A DNA stretch of 64,000 nucleotides from Sweltsa coloradensis (GCA_024449915.1 JAMZAV010001454.1:1-64000), one strand, 5' to 3'; positions 35,883 through 45,439 are shown, counted from the first letter of the stretch. Notes: generated by a model from the sequence alone, not told the origin. Program-made: numbers and translations.

Positions 35883-37634
35883 ATGGCCACAAACGTCATA
35901 GACCTGCCTATTAGCGAAGAAGACAAAACACGTTGCCTCTTTCAAGAGACACGAGCTACCGACGAGAACCCATCTACCTCTGTAGGAAGGAAGTTTGCCC
36001 AGTACGAATCCACTAAGTATGTGCCAATAACCACAAACAACAAGTTTGACATACTGAGAAATCTTTACAACACAAGCAAGCAAGGTCAGTCAGGGTCAGT
36101 CACAGCAAACACAGACACAGAAAAGACGACAGAAAAGACAGAAAAAATTCACAAGGAACTAGGCCTAGTCACTCTACTCACAGACAGTCATGGGAGAGGG
36201 CTTCAAAAATTAATACAGCCACTCGTGAACAATAAATGCCGGGTAACGTCGTGGATAAAACCAAATGGTTTAATGGAAGAAGTTGTAAAATCTAAAGTTA
36301 GACCTTCTGACCCCACTGCCACAAATGATGAAATCTTTATCATTATAGCTGGAACTAATGACATGGAAGAAATAGCAAAACACAATAGCAAAACAATACG
36401 AGACAAAAATATTCAAGACAATATAGTTCTGCCAATCAAAAAAGAATTGAAGAGATGCTCTGCTAGAAACAAAGTCATAATAATTCCAATACCAGAAAGA
36501 CACGACAAACCATCCCTCAACGATGATATCCAAGCTGCAAACTCAGCACTGGAAGTAAGCTTGCAAAACACCAATGTTGTATTCCAAAAAACAAACCCTG
36601 CCTTTTTACAAAGACATGATTACACCCAACACGGCTTGCATCTCAACAGAACCGGCAAAAAGAAACTATGTAAATACATCTGCCAAGCACTAGACCTACT
36701 AAATAAGAACCAAGCCTCCGAATCAGAACGTGCGTCAAAGTACAATCCGATCACCGTCACTGACGAGACTACACCCGCGACCGAGCTCGACTCCAATGGG
36801 GGCACGTACAGATCTGAGTCGAGTGCCAATGGGGATACGACAGGGCTGAGCGCCGATGAAGATTTGTCAAAACCGAACACCATCACCGACGAGGCTACAC
36901 CCGGGACCGAGCTGGGCTCCAATGAATGCTCCGACGATGACTGTAAAGGTTTTCCAAGTAACAGAACCGACCAGTACGAAGCTTTCATGTCACATCCAGG
37001 TGCCAGGACCGACCGAAACAAAGTCTCCTCATCACCTCCAAGTAACAAGACCAACCAGGACGAAGCCTTCATATCACATCCAGGTGCCAGGACCGACCAG
37101 AAAGAAATCTCTCAGCTAAAAGAACTCCCATTGATAAAGATCATGCCAATATCACAAGGCCATCAATCAATCAATCATCTGGATCCAGCCTTGGCCTACG
37201 CCTTGGCGTTACCTGATAAAGACTGCGGTACACTGCCCTCTGAGCCTTCGGAGGGACCAACCACGGCCCAAGACCAAGACTCGCTGCTCACCGAGAATTT
37301 GGAAGAGGAGGGGTCAGAGGAACTGTACCAAACCGAGCTGGGCTCCAATGAATGCTCCGACGATGACTTTAAAGGTGAAGTCAATGAATCCGAGACCACA
37401 CCAAGCAAACACCAACTCAAAACCAATCAGGCACATGGAACCCAAGAGATACATGCTGTAGATGCAGGGGATCAAGCAGATAAGACAACGGAAAAGCGAG
37501 AAAACCTGCAGACCCACATGAATACAGATGGTCCTGAATTCATGGAGGAACCAAGACTGGACCTCTCCTACAACACTGAGTCGGGAGATGATTCCATATA
37601 CTCATCCGCAAACAGTATTGGAGGAGACGGATAG
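35883..37634 (+). CDS. LINE ORF1, C-terminal part: second SGNH-esterase domain and acidic tail
   Basis: 583 codons. A second SGNH-like domain has block I TDSHGRGL (Ser102), block III AGTNDM (156-161) and block V QHGLHLN (249-255). Residues about 280-583 form a disordered, acidic, repeat-rich tail: TELGSNECSDDD occurs at 342-353 and 484-495, and EAFxSHPGARTD occurs twice (366-377 and 394-405). The frame stays open upstream of this ATG back to the A8 run at 35782-35789, so the ancestral ORF1 was probably one protein of about 890 residues with two tandem esterase domains. The two domains are clearly diverged from each other, so the duplication is not recent. Confidence 0.85.
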   Translation: MATNVIDLPISEEDKTRCLFQETRATDENPSTSVGRKFAQYESTKYVPITTNNKFDILRNLYNTSKQGQSGSVTANTDTEKTTEKTEKIHKELGLVTLLTDSHGRGLQKLIQPLVNNKCRVTSWIKPNGLMEEVVKSKVRPSDPTATNDEIFIIIAGTNDMEEIAKHNSKTIRDKNIQDNIVLPIKKELKRCSARNKVIIIPIPERHDKPSLNDDIQAANSALEVSLQNTNVVFQKTNPAFLQRHDYTQHGLHLNRTGKKKLCKYICQALDLLNKNQASESERASKYNPITVTDETTPATELDSNGGTYRSESSANGDTTGLSADEDLSKPNTITDEATPGTELGSNECSDDDCKGFPSNRTDQYEAFMSHPGARTDRNKVSSSPPSNKTNQDEAFISHPGARTDQKEISQLKELPLIKIMPISQGHQSINHLDPALAYALALPDKDCGTLPSEPSEGPTTAQDQDSLLTENLEEEGSEELYQTELGSNECSDDDFKGEVNESETTPSKHQLKTNQAHGTQEIHAVDAGDQADKTTEKRENLQTHMNTDGPEFMEEPRLDLSYNTESGDDSIYSSANSIGGDG

Positions 37635-37850
37635 TGATAGTGATAGTGATAGTATGTTTTTAGGTTTCAAGGAGGAGATCTGTAGCAGCAGCACACTTGT
37701 ATTAAAAGAATTGTCAGAGGTGACAGGTAGGTGGCAGGAAGATGTTCTAGAAATGGAAAATGATAGACTTATGACTCACCCTTTTTGGTCAACCCACTCG
37801 TCACCAATGAATCCCTAACAACAACCCTAAATGTGACAGCAAGTACTGAT

Positions 37851-38212
37851 ATGGTGGGGAGGAAATATAAATTTAAAATATTACATCAGAATGCACAGTC
37901 AGTTAAAAATAAGGGGGAGCAGTTGGAAATATTATGTAAAGAGGAAACCCCAGATATATTTTGTATAACTGAACATGCATTAAGCAATCCTGAAATGTCT
38001 GAATTCACACTTGAGGGGTATTACCAAGTAGCCAGCTTTTGTAGGCAAACCCAAAAAGCAGGAGGGGTCATGATTTGTTCAAAAGAAGGTATCAATGTAG
38101 AGGAATTTAGAAAAGATATTAAATTAAAAATTACACAAGAAAATGATTTTGAGGTTGTGATAGGTAGAATACAGCATGATTCTTACATCACAATAATATT
38201 ACACTATATAGA
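37851..38212 (+). CDS. LINE ORF2, first part: APE-type endonuclease N-terminus
   Basis: From ATG at 37851 the frame reads KILHQNAQSVKNKGEQLEIL and PDIFCITEHAL, the first blocks of the apurinic-like endonuclease that nicks target DNA for target-primed reverse transcription. The true start could be further upstream, since the frame is open from 37785. The endonuclease is interrupted by a one-base frameshift at about 38195-38210: the expected LYRSPNGNIDTFF segment appears in the frame of the downstream ORF. ORF1 stops 216 bp before this ATG, after a (GATAGT)n microsatellite at 37632-37654. Confidence 0.85.
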
Positions 38213-40777
38213 TCTCCAAATGGGAATATTGACACCTTTTTTAATAAATTACATGAACTCTTAGAGATGGACTGCTTGAAGGAAAAAGATATTGTACTAT
38301 GTGGTGACCTTAATATTGATGTACTAAAAAATGATAAGAATACGAGAACTCTTAAAGAATTAGCTAATATGTTTAAATTAAACATAACAATTAATGCTCC
38401 TACTAGGATTGCAATAACTAAAACATCAATTTCTTCTTCTGCAATAGATAATATATTAACAAACATGGATAATGATATGTATCAAAGTGAGGTCATCATT
38501 TCAGCAATATCTGATCATTATGCTCAAGCAATAAATATATATCCTTTAGATCAATCTAAAAATGAAAAACATAGTAACAGAATACTTCTAACAGAATACA
38601 GGGACATGAGCAAGAGAAATATAACCATATTTAATGACAGACTTTTAAATGTTTCATGGGATGCAATATACAATCATAAAACAGTTGACCATGCATATGA
38701 CACATTTGTAGATATAATAACTTTTCACTACAATAAATCATTTCCAGCAAGAAAGGCAAAGATTCAGAACACAAAAAAGAAAAGTAATAAATGGATAACA
38801 CAAAATGTGATGGAAATGTCAAGGAAAGTGAGGAGACTTGCGTTAAAACTTAAAAGGAATACAAATGTCAATGTTCTAAATAAATACAAAAAATGCAAAA
38901 AGGAATATAAAGATACAATTCGAAAAGCGAAGGCTCATAGAATCAAAGAACTAATAAGGAAATCAGAAAACAAAGGAAAAGATATATGGAATATGATTAA
39001 TCTGGAAAGGGGTTCAAAAAGAAAAAAGAAAACTGAAACAGAATTTGAAATCACAGTAGATAATGAAACGGTCAGAAATGCAAAGCAAATTGGAAACATA
39101 TTCAATGACTACTTTATAAATATAGCCACAAAATTAACAGAAAGTCAAAAGAGAACTGAAAATGATGGGAAAAAACTGTTGCCTGAAATAGATCACTTAT
39201 TTTGTCTCAATAATGTAAATGAAGATGAAACTTTGCGAATTATAAGAAATTTAAAGAATAAGAAATCAATAGGTCCAGATGGTTTATCAAGCTTTCTTAT
39301 AAAGAAATGTGCAAGAGTATTAGTAGAGCCACTTACTTACTTAATTAATATGTCTCTTAATGACGGTGTTTTTCCAAAAGCTTTAAAGGTGGCGCGGGTA
39401 AAACCAATTTTGAAAGAGGGAAACACTCGAGACATCAGAAATTATAGACCAGTTTCAATACTTAATGCTTTTTCAAAGGTGTTTGAAAGAGTAATGTATA
39501 ATAGATTGTCCGAATACTTAGAGTCAAATGAGATAATAGCAAAAGAACAACATGGATTCAGAGAAAAGAGATCAACTGAAACAGCTCTTGCTGCCTTCAT
39601 TGACAATGTTGTAACAGCGCTTGATCAGAAAAAAACACCAGTAGCCATTTATATGGATCTTTCAAAAGCTTTTGACTGTGTGGAGTATAATACATTAATA
39701 AGTAAACTGTTTTCATATGGAATAAAGGGAAATGCCCTGCAATGGATATTTTCGTATCTACATGGAAGGACGCAATATGTAGAAATTTCTGACCATTTGA
39801 ACAAAAAAACTAAATCTGAGAGGAAATATATTAAACTGGGAGTACCACAAGGATCAATACTAGGGCCTTTGTTTTTCAATATACTAATAAATGACATGCC
39901 ATGTGCAATAAGTGAAGGGGATATGCTTCTGTATGCAGATGACGCAACCACCATCCTTGCTCATGCACTTATAGAAACATTAGAAAAGACCGCTTTTATC
40001 AGTTTTAACGAAGTGGCGCAGTGGCTGCAACCAAATAACCTAATAATGAATAATAAGAAAACTAAATGTATGATATTCCCAAGGAAAAATATGGAAGATC
40101 AAAATATTTGTATCAGGTTGTGTGATGAAGACCTTCCTATTGAACAAATAGACACAGCAAAGTTTTTAGGACTGTATATTGACAAGTGCTTATCGTGGGA
40201 CATTCACACTGATTATGTAGCAAATAAAATAAGCTCCAATATATATGTCTTACGTAAAATGAAAATATATGCAGATAGAAGTTTGCTGTTAGTAGTGTAC
40301 TATGCCCTGATTGAGTCACATTTGAGCTATGGGTTAATAGTGTGGGGTAATACATCAAAAAACAATTTTCATAAGATCTTTGTCATGCAAAAAAAAGCTT
40401 TAAGAATACTAGATAAAATTAAGAAAGGGGATACATGTAGAGGACATTTCAAAACGTTGAATATTCTTACTCTTGCATGCCTCTATATTTACAAAGTAAT
40501 ATTATTTTTAATTAATCATAGGGGAGATATAAAAAAAAACATCAATATTCATAATTACAATACTAGGAGGAAAAATGATATATTTGTGACATCCCATAGG
40601 CTGGCTGTGTATGAGAAAAGCCCCACATATGCAGGAATAATCCTTTTTAATAAGCTACCTGCCATTATCAAAAACAAACCAACTGATACATTTAAAAAGG
40701 ATCTTAGGACATTTCTTGTTGAAAAAGAATACTACGATATTGAGGAGTTCTTGGCGGACAATAATAATATGTCTTGA
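38204..40777 (+). CDS. LINE ORF2, main part: endonuclease C-terminus and reverse transcriptase
   Basis: This open frame begins at LYRSPNGN (38204); its first ATG is 38267. It holds the endonuclease blocks CGDLNIDVL and SDHYAQAI (the catalytic SDH motif), then a basic linker. The reverse transcriptase follows: YMDLSKAFDCVEYN (first catalytic Asp), GVPQGSILGPLFFN and LLYADDATT (YADD at 39932-39943), with the thumb and C-terminal domain (YGLIVWGNTSKN, MQKKALRIL) running to a TGA at 40775-40777. No other stop or frameshift is seen, so the copy is young. Domain order, SGNH ORF1 and a short-repeat 3' tail fit the CR1/L2 branch of the Jockey superfamily. Confidence 0.92.
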   Translation, partial: LYRSPNGNIDTFFNKLHELLEMDCLKEKDIVLCGDLNIDVLKNDKNTRTLKELANMFKLNITINAPTRIAITKTSISSSAIDNILTNMDNDMYQSEVIISAISDHYAQAINIYPLDQSKNEKHSNRILLTEYRDMSKRNITIFNDRLLNVSWDAIYNHKTVDHAYDTFVDIITFHYNKSFPARKAKIQNTKKKSNKWITQNVMEMSRKVRRLALKLKRNTNVNVLNKYKKCKKEYKDTIRKAKAHRIKELIRKSENKGKDIWNMINLERGSKRKKKTETEFEITVDNETVRNAKQIGNIFNDYFINIATKLTESQKRTENDGKKLLPEIDHLFCLNNVNEDETLRIIRNLKNKKSIGPDGLSSFLIKKCARVLVEPLTYLINMSLNDGVFPKALKVARVKPILKEGNTRDIRNYRPVSILNAFSKVFERVMYNRLSEYLESNEIIAKEQHGFREKRSTETALAAFIDNVVTALDQKKTPVAIYMDLSKAFDCVEYNTLISKLFSYGIKGNALQWIFSYLHGRTQYVEISDHLNKKTKSERKYIKLGVPQGSILGPLFFNILINDMPCAISEGDMLLYADDATTILAHALIETLEKTAFISFNEVAQWLQPNNLIMNNKKTKCMIFPRKNMEDQNICIRLCDEDLPIEQIDTAKFLGLYIDKCLSWDIHTDYVANKISSNIYVLRKMKIYADRSLLLVVYYALIESHLSYGLIVWGNTSKNNFHKIFVMQKKALRILDKIKKGDTCRGHFKTLNILTLACLYIYKVILFLINHRGDIKKNINIHNYNTRRKNDIFVTSHRLAVYEKSPTYAGIILFNKLPAIIKNKPTDTFKKDLRTFLVEKEYYDIEEFLADNNNMS

Positions 40778-41076
40778 CAATACAATTTATTTTGCATATT
40801 ATAGATGCCTAGACTTATATTATCTAGTAGCCTATCTTATATTAGTGCAAAAGTATATATTTTTATTGTGTATTATTGTATTGTTGTAAAAGTGTATTTT
40901 GTAATTTATGTAAATTAGTTTTAGTATTTTCTATACATCCTAATATTCAAGTCTTAGTCTTTTGAAAAGACGTGTTTAATAGCTAGCTAGCTTATAATGT
41001 AATGTTTAGAACTTGTTTACCTTGTCATAACATTGTAACAATATATGCTAGTATTAGGTATATAAAACAAGACAAT

Positions 41077-41103
41077 AAAATGAAATGAAATGAAATGAAA
41101 TCT
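41077..41103. repeat. LINE 3' tail, (ATGAA)n
   Basis: After an ACAATAAA polyadenylation-like signal come about four ATGAA units. A short tandem-repeat tail instead of a long poly-A is usual for CR1/L2-type LINEs. It marks the 3' end of the LINE; hAT sequence resumes immediately after it. Confidence 0.75.
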
Positions 41104-41267
41104 TATCTTATCGTAGATGGGGCGCGTTGTGCACATATCAGTGCAACGTTAACTAGCAACCTGTCCGCAAGCAAGTAGTAAGTGAATAGGCCATCACAAG
41201 TGAAGGGTGAAGGCACGTTGTTTATGTGTATTTATAGTGAGTTGAGTTTACAAGTTGGTAGCGTAAA

Positions 41268-41545
41268 ATGGATCAAGTGTGAAAAGGAAAAATGTGACAG
41301 TTCTTGAGAGTGAAGAAGAGGTACCTTCTGTAATAGCATGGAGCAGTACATCACAAACGGTGAGTGAACCTCGCAATATAGTGCATACAGTGGGTGGTAC
41401 AGAAACAGAGGAACATAAATCTAAAAGACGTAAATATGATGAAAAATATATTGAACTTGGATTTACGTGGATTGGTGACAAAGATCAACCTAAACCTCAG
41501 TGCGTGATTTGTTCTGAAATTGTCACCGATAACGCCGGACTTTAA
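41268..41545 (+). pseudogene. hAT transposase remnant: N-terminus with BED zinc finger
   Basis: The frame contains KRRKYDEKYIELGFTWIGD followed by QPKPQCVICSEIVTDNAGL. This corresponds to the start of ZBED5-like hAT transposases, where the Cys pair of the BED finger follows a GFTW segment. The ATG at 41268 is out of frame with it by one base. After the finger's Cys pair the frame stops, and the PSLLKRHL/His part and the whole catalytic domain are missing. Only a short stretch separates it from the right terminus at 41715. The host transposon is therefore a deletion derivative that needed another element's transposase. Confidence 0.85.
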
Positions 41546-41752
41546 AACCCTTTGTTCCCGTAAACAGGCACATCCTTCCCATTAGTGAGGAGCAACATAA
41601 AAATAAAGGGATGTCATTTCTACTGTTTCTAGTTTTTAGAAGGTGGGGGTACGTGGTAGGATCCAAACTGCTCAGGGAGTAGGCCTACACTGTCTGAAAA
41701 GTTTGGGAACCACTGGGCTACAACATTTCACAATATAGGTCTAGGACTCTTT

Positions 41753-42516
41753 TAGGGTTGCCATATTTCTCAGATTGAAATTCGGGACATTTGTAGGCGG
41801 AAAAATTTTGGGGAACTTTTTCGACGTGTGCCCAGAAAACGACGTTTAAGCATTAGGCCTACATTTTTCATGTTTGTAGTGATGATAGAATTCACAATTT
41901 CATAAAATTAATTTGATGTTGGGTTGGGTTTGGTACTAGGAACTAGTGGTACCATCAAGTTTAAAACAAACTATACAGTGTTCTATTCGTTTTTAAACAG
42001 AAAAACAATTTATACTATTCAGTAACTTCCGTTTCCATAGGCCTGTTTTCAAGCTGATTAGCTTCATCACCTTTTTTCTTAGCGAGCAGTAATATTAACT
42101 TATTCCAGCCAACAACTTAGAATTACTTTTCACATAATCATAAAACTCTGTGCAATTTACACCCTTAAAAGTTATATTGCACAAGGAGGATTGACCTTAC
42201 AGAACTAATGAGAAGTCAGTTTGTTTGATCTGTCCACTGACAGTTCATCAGTGAAAATATTCTTTCCATATTAGCATTGTGGCCTGGAATAGAATGTGAA
42301 AGAATTCATTAACTCAGTAGTCTGTTCTGTGTTAAAGAGTGTTGTGTCACATTTGAACAGTCATTCTGTAAAAAAAAAAAAACGGTTTTGAAACAAGTAG
42401 GCCTATGAGTAGGACTAGGATTTGGAAATCGAGACATTCCCGAATTTCCCGGACATGAAAAATACAGAGTTCAAAATCGGGACAATCCCGATTTTTTGGG
42501 ACGAATGGCAACCCTA
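41753..42516. mobile_element. Non-autonomous DNA element with TAGGGTTGCCAT ends
   Basis: TAGGGTTGCCATATTTCTC on the left and the inverted CGAATGGCAACCCTA on the right, each followed inward by a GGGACA/TGTCCC-rich arm. There is no open frame. I found no matching 8-bp flanks, so the superfamily is uncertain. It begins 38 bp beyond the right end of the large hAT. Confidence 0.65.
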
Positions 42517-42820
42517 CCTACAATACGAACAAATAAATTAATAGGAACCAGCCGGCGCTCATTGCAAACAACTCTTCACTGAGTTGAAACTCCTGACTCT
42601 CCCCTCGATTCTGATACAGCAAGCTGCCATATTTGTGAAATCAAACCCAAACCTTTTCACCAGAAACTTTAATTAGTGTGGGGGGGGGGGGGGGGGGTCA
42701 AAAATAAAATTATCATGCTTTTGCTGGTTTAGGCCTACCTATTATAACAAAAAATGTCTGTAAAACCTTTAACGTTCCTATTTTTGGATAAAATCCTTTT
42801 CTGTTGTTAGTCCTTTAAAC

Positions 42821-43288
42821 AGGGATGCGGTTAACAATAATCGATACCGGTAATCAATAAATTGGGTAAAATCTCAATAGGTAATCGATAGGTAGGGCTA
42901 GGCCTAGTAAGTAGTAATAGAAATATCAATAGGGCCTAATTGGTTGAAAACGGCCCGAAACACATAATTCGTATTTGCCGCATGGGCAGATAGAGATAAT
43001 AATATCTAGGTCACAAGGTGTCTTAGGTAGGCCTACTCAAGATTTATGTTTGGGAGTGAACTTAGCCGATAGCGGGAGGCAAAAACAGAGACAACACAGA
43101 CAGGACGAGGCTGCGAGTGGCATGAAATTGTACCTTGTTTTGAATTTCATTTAGTCTACCACATTTGACATTGAGATTCCATCTAGGCTACATTGCAACA
43201 GGCTTGAATTTTTTATTGGTAGGCTTTGATAATGACATTTCCATTTCGATAATCGATAATGAAAAAAGTATTGATACTATGCATCCCT
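42821..43288. mobile_element. hAT-like element with AGGGATGC ends and ATCGAT-rich arms
   Basis: AGGGATGCGGTTAACAATAA on the left and TATGCATCCCT on the right, with ATAATCGATACCGG and CGATAATCGATAATG inside each end. The flanks GTCCTTTAA (left) and GTCCTTAA (right) are nearly the same, suggesting an imprecise or decayed duplication. The family recurs at about 45440-45662 and 62341-62720. Confidence 0.6.
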
Positions 43289-43578
43289 AGTCCTTAATAT
43301 TTAAAATAGAAACGTCAAAGGTTTTGTTGCTTTTTGCGTATTTTCGAGTACCGGTATTTTAGTTAAAAACGTGATGATTTTATTTTGGAGTTTACCAAAA
43401 AGTTACGAAGAACGGTCAAAGGTTGTGTTCTGAATGAGCCACGAGCGGCCATGAAGAGGTGGTGGGAGACGATTAGCAACAGAATTACAGAGCCTAGGCA
43501 AGAGGAGAGAGCTGGGAGATGTGGAAAAGATACGGTTGTGGGAGGATAAAGAAGTGAAGAAATTTGACTGCAAAATCC

Positions 43579-43779
43579 GGAACTCTTTCGGTTGGTATGG
43601 ACAGTTTTTGATCAGTAGGTACTTTGGATTTTAAATAGCGACGTTAAATCTTTTGTAGGTACTTTAGACTTAAAATAGCGACGTTAAAGGTTTTGTAAGT
43701 ACTTTAGATTTAAAATAGCGACGTTAAAGGTTTTGTAGGTACACATAAAAAAACTGTCCATACCAACCGAAAGAGTACC
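43579..43779. mobile_element. hAT MITE with three internal 40-nt repeats, 8-bp TSD
   Basis: The ends are GGAACTCTTTCGGTTGGTAT and the inverse ending GAGTACC. The identical octamer CAAAATCC flanks it (43571-43578, 43780-43787). The interior is three tandem units of about 40 nt (GGTACTTTAGATTTAAAATA, then GCGACGTTAAAGGTTTTGTA). It lies in DCAF13 intron 1. Confidence 0.88.
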
Positions 43780-44017
43780 CAAAATCCAAGCTGACCCAGA
43801 AGTGGGAAACGTTAATGGATGATGATGATGATAAGCCTTGAGTAGGCCTAGGCCTAGGCTTTTGCCATTGATACCTTAGGTTAGGCTATAGAGGGCTAGG
43901 CAGATCCAAAGTCTAATGCCTAGGGATTGCCGCTAGGGCATGGTCAACTGCAGCCCTTTGGCTAGGCCTACAACAAAACTTACACAAAAGTGTGTAGGGG
44001 CCTACTAGGCCTAGGCC

Positions 44018-44185
44018 GGTACTCTTTCGGTTGGTAATGGTATGGACAGCTTTTTTTATGTGTACCTACAAAACCTGTAACGTCGCTATTTTAAATCTTA
44101 AGTACCTACAAAACCTTTAACGTTGCTATTTTAAATCTAAAGTACCTACTGATCAAAAACTGTCCATACCAACCGAAAGAGTTCC
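44018..44185. mobile_element. hAT MITE, inverted copy with two internal repeats, next to DCAF13 exon 1
   Basis: Same family as 43579-43779 in the opposite orientation, with two internal units instead of three. The ends are GGTACTCTTTCGGTTGG and CCAACCGAAAGAGTTCC. GCCTAGGC lies on both sides, allowing one ambiguous C at the left junction. Its right end is 67 bp from the DCAF13 exon 1 boundary at 44253. Confidence 0.85.
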
Positions 44186-44252
44186 GCCTAGGCTAGGTCA
44201 AGGAACGATGATCCAGGCTGAGAGCCTCTGCGCTGAAAATGAACAGAATTAC

Positions 44253-44322
44253 CTTTATGAATATCTCGTTTAGTTTCTCGTAGATAATAGTCTGGGTTCC
44301 TAGAAATAACTTTGACTTTCAT
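44253..44322 (-). CDS. DCAF13: DCAF13/Sof1, coding exon 1
   Basis: From ATG at 44320-44322 the exon encodes MKVKVISRNPDYYLRETKRD, then IHK plus one base, and ends at AAAG|GTAATT. Human DCAF13 begins MKVKMLSRNPD, so the start is well supported. The extra G joins TT at the start of exon 2 to give Val and continue into VPRNYDP. Intron 1 is 10.5 kb and contains the hAT/LINE complex, the 5S-like sequence and several MITEs. The three exons together give the first 156 residues, about a third of a protein of roughly 445 residues. Confidence 0.95.
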
Positions 44323-44801
44323 ATTTTGTAGGCCTATTGAAAATGTAGCTCAGATTTGACACACGTAAACATTGAACACGTTTTGTCATGCGTTTTGTAA
44401 ACCTAACCTAACATTCACCAACAGCTGCAGCAGCTGCTCTGCGTCACGCCCGTTTTACGACCTATCGAGATATTTAACGCCGACGGCTGAAGTCAAGTTG
44501 ACCCAAGATAAAATATATAAGTGGAAGCTTTTTGGCCTCAATAAAATTTTAACTTATTTTAGTCGTATATAACACGAATACTTTATGTTTTTGGTCATAA
44601 GTTAGATAAGGCACATCACTTTTTATTTTTACACCGGCACACGCATCGAGAAAAATGGTTTTAGTTGGCAACGATGAAAGAAGCAAGGGCGTTGCCGTTG
44701 TTGTGGTGGTTAGACTGTAGCGGCGTAGCCGATAGCGTTCCCTTCCCGTTCCGTGATTCTGTCAACAAACTTTATAACGAAATCGTTTTTGCTTTGACAT
44801 A
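44323..44801. promoter_or_regulatory. Bidirectional promoter region between DCAF13 and PPP1R7
   Basis: The two start codons diverge with 479 bp between them, so both 5' UTRs and both core promoters must lie here unless there are non-coding upstream exons. The region has CpG-containing stretches at about 44440-44500 and 44640-44760, a palindromic CAGCTGCAGCAGCTG-type cluster near 44425, and an AT-rich ATATATAAG at about 44515. No transposon ends are seen inside it, unlike both sides. Both products are essential housekeeping proteins, which fits a shared constitutive promoter. Confidence 0.7.
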
Positions 44802-44823
44802 ATGGCAGATAATACTCCAATAG
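44802..44823 (+). CDS. PPP1R7: PPP1R7/Sds22, coding exon 1
   Basis: ATG at 44802-44804 begins MADNTPI plus one base and ends at ATAG|GTAAGT, a strong donor. The short exon is accepted because its phase (1) and the downstream acceptor at 52711 restore a continuous acidic N-terminus, as in other Sds22 proteins, and because it sits in the promoter-proximal gap opposite DCAF13. The weakest point is its small size; no sequence conservation is expected in this part of the family. Intron 1 is 7.9 kb and full of transposons. Confidence 0.75.
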
Positions 44824-45003
44824 GTAAGTTATACTGTAAAATATATCTACTTGACGGAAGGACCGTCACTAGTTAGTAAATACATTATAATTTTAGCATA
44901 GGTCCCAATTTCGAACAAAGTTGACAGCAGGCTAGAGGCCTAGGCCTACGAGGGGGCCAATAGGGCCTAGGCCCCTAAAAAGCCCTTACCTAGGCCTAGC
45001 AGC

Positions 45004-45214
45004 ACTTCTGTACTTGGCGGGTCCCAACATTTATTTTTTAAATGAAAACATACGCACCCGAAATCCTTTCCGTTACAAAACTACTTTCGTTAGGTTAGCC
45101 AAACTTTCCGCTGGCTACAGTGCGCCGCGCTAGTTCTAGGATATTTTCGAAAAGAGCGCACCCGAAATCCTTTCCGTTAGTGTATAAAAGTTGGGACCCG
45201 CCAAGTACAGAAGT
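45004..45214. mobile_element. MITE with 25-bp perfect inverted repeats
   Basis: ACTTCTGTACTTGGCGGGTC continuing CCAAC at the left, and the exact reverse complement at 45190-45214. The ACGCACCCGAAATCCTTTCC block occurs just inside the left arm and, in the same orientation, near the right arm. Truncated relatives lie at 6701-6769 and about 5476. No clear TSD. PPP1R7 intron 1. Confidence 0.85.
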
Positions 45215-45439
45215 ACCGGCCTAGCTACCCCTTATTTAGGGTTGCCGCCATTCATCACACAGTGGGTGAGTGCGTTGTGTTTTTACCGTGTTTTAACCCA
45301 GTTAATTTTTTTTTAAATTCAGTTTTCTTGACTCTTGAAACACACAAGTGTGGACGTCAGGAGCGGATAGGCCCATCTGTCGACTGGGTAATGCCAGAAG
45401 GGTCGGTAGCTTTGAGTTCTAAACCCAAAGCGTCAGTCG

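Larger units (their letters stand above)
34310..41715 (+). mobile_element. hAT transposon, 7.4 kb, with exact 8-bp TSD, hosting a LINE
   Basis: The ends are CAGTGGTTCCCAAACT and AGTTTGGGAACCACTG (16-bp perfect inverted repeats). They are flanked by the identical octamer GGCTACAA at 34302-34309 and 41716-41723, which is textbook hAT structure. A 26-bp unit of the left end is tandemly duplicated (34318-34343, 34344-34369). Only the N-terminal BED-finger part of a transposase survives (41268-41545), so it is an internally deleted, non-autonomous copy. Most of its length is a later LINE insertion (about 34.7-41.1 kb). The whole complex lies in DCAF13 intron 1, opposite in strand to the gene. Confidence 0.93.

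Noticed and set aside
36620..37072. 150-residue minus-strand frame
   Set aside because: It mirrors the repeat-rich acidic tail of the LINE ORF1; no independent support.
37528..37818. 96-residue frame overlapping the end of LINE ORF1
   Set aside because: It could be an alternative, frameshifted end of ORF1 or the start of ORF2, but nothing in it is recognisable, so it was not listed as a gene.
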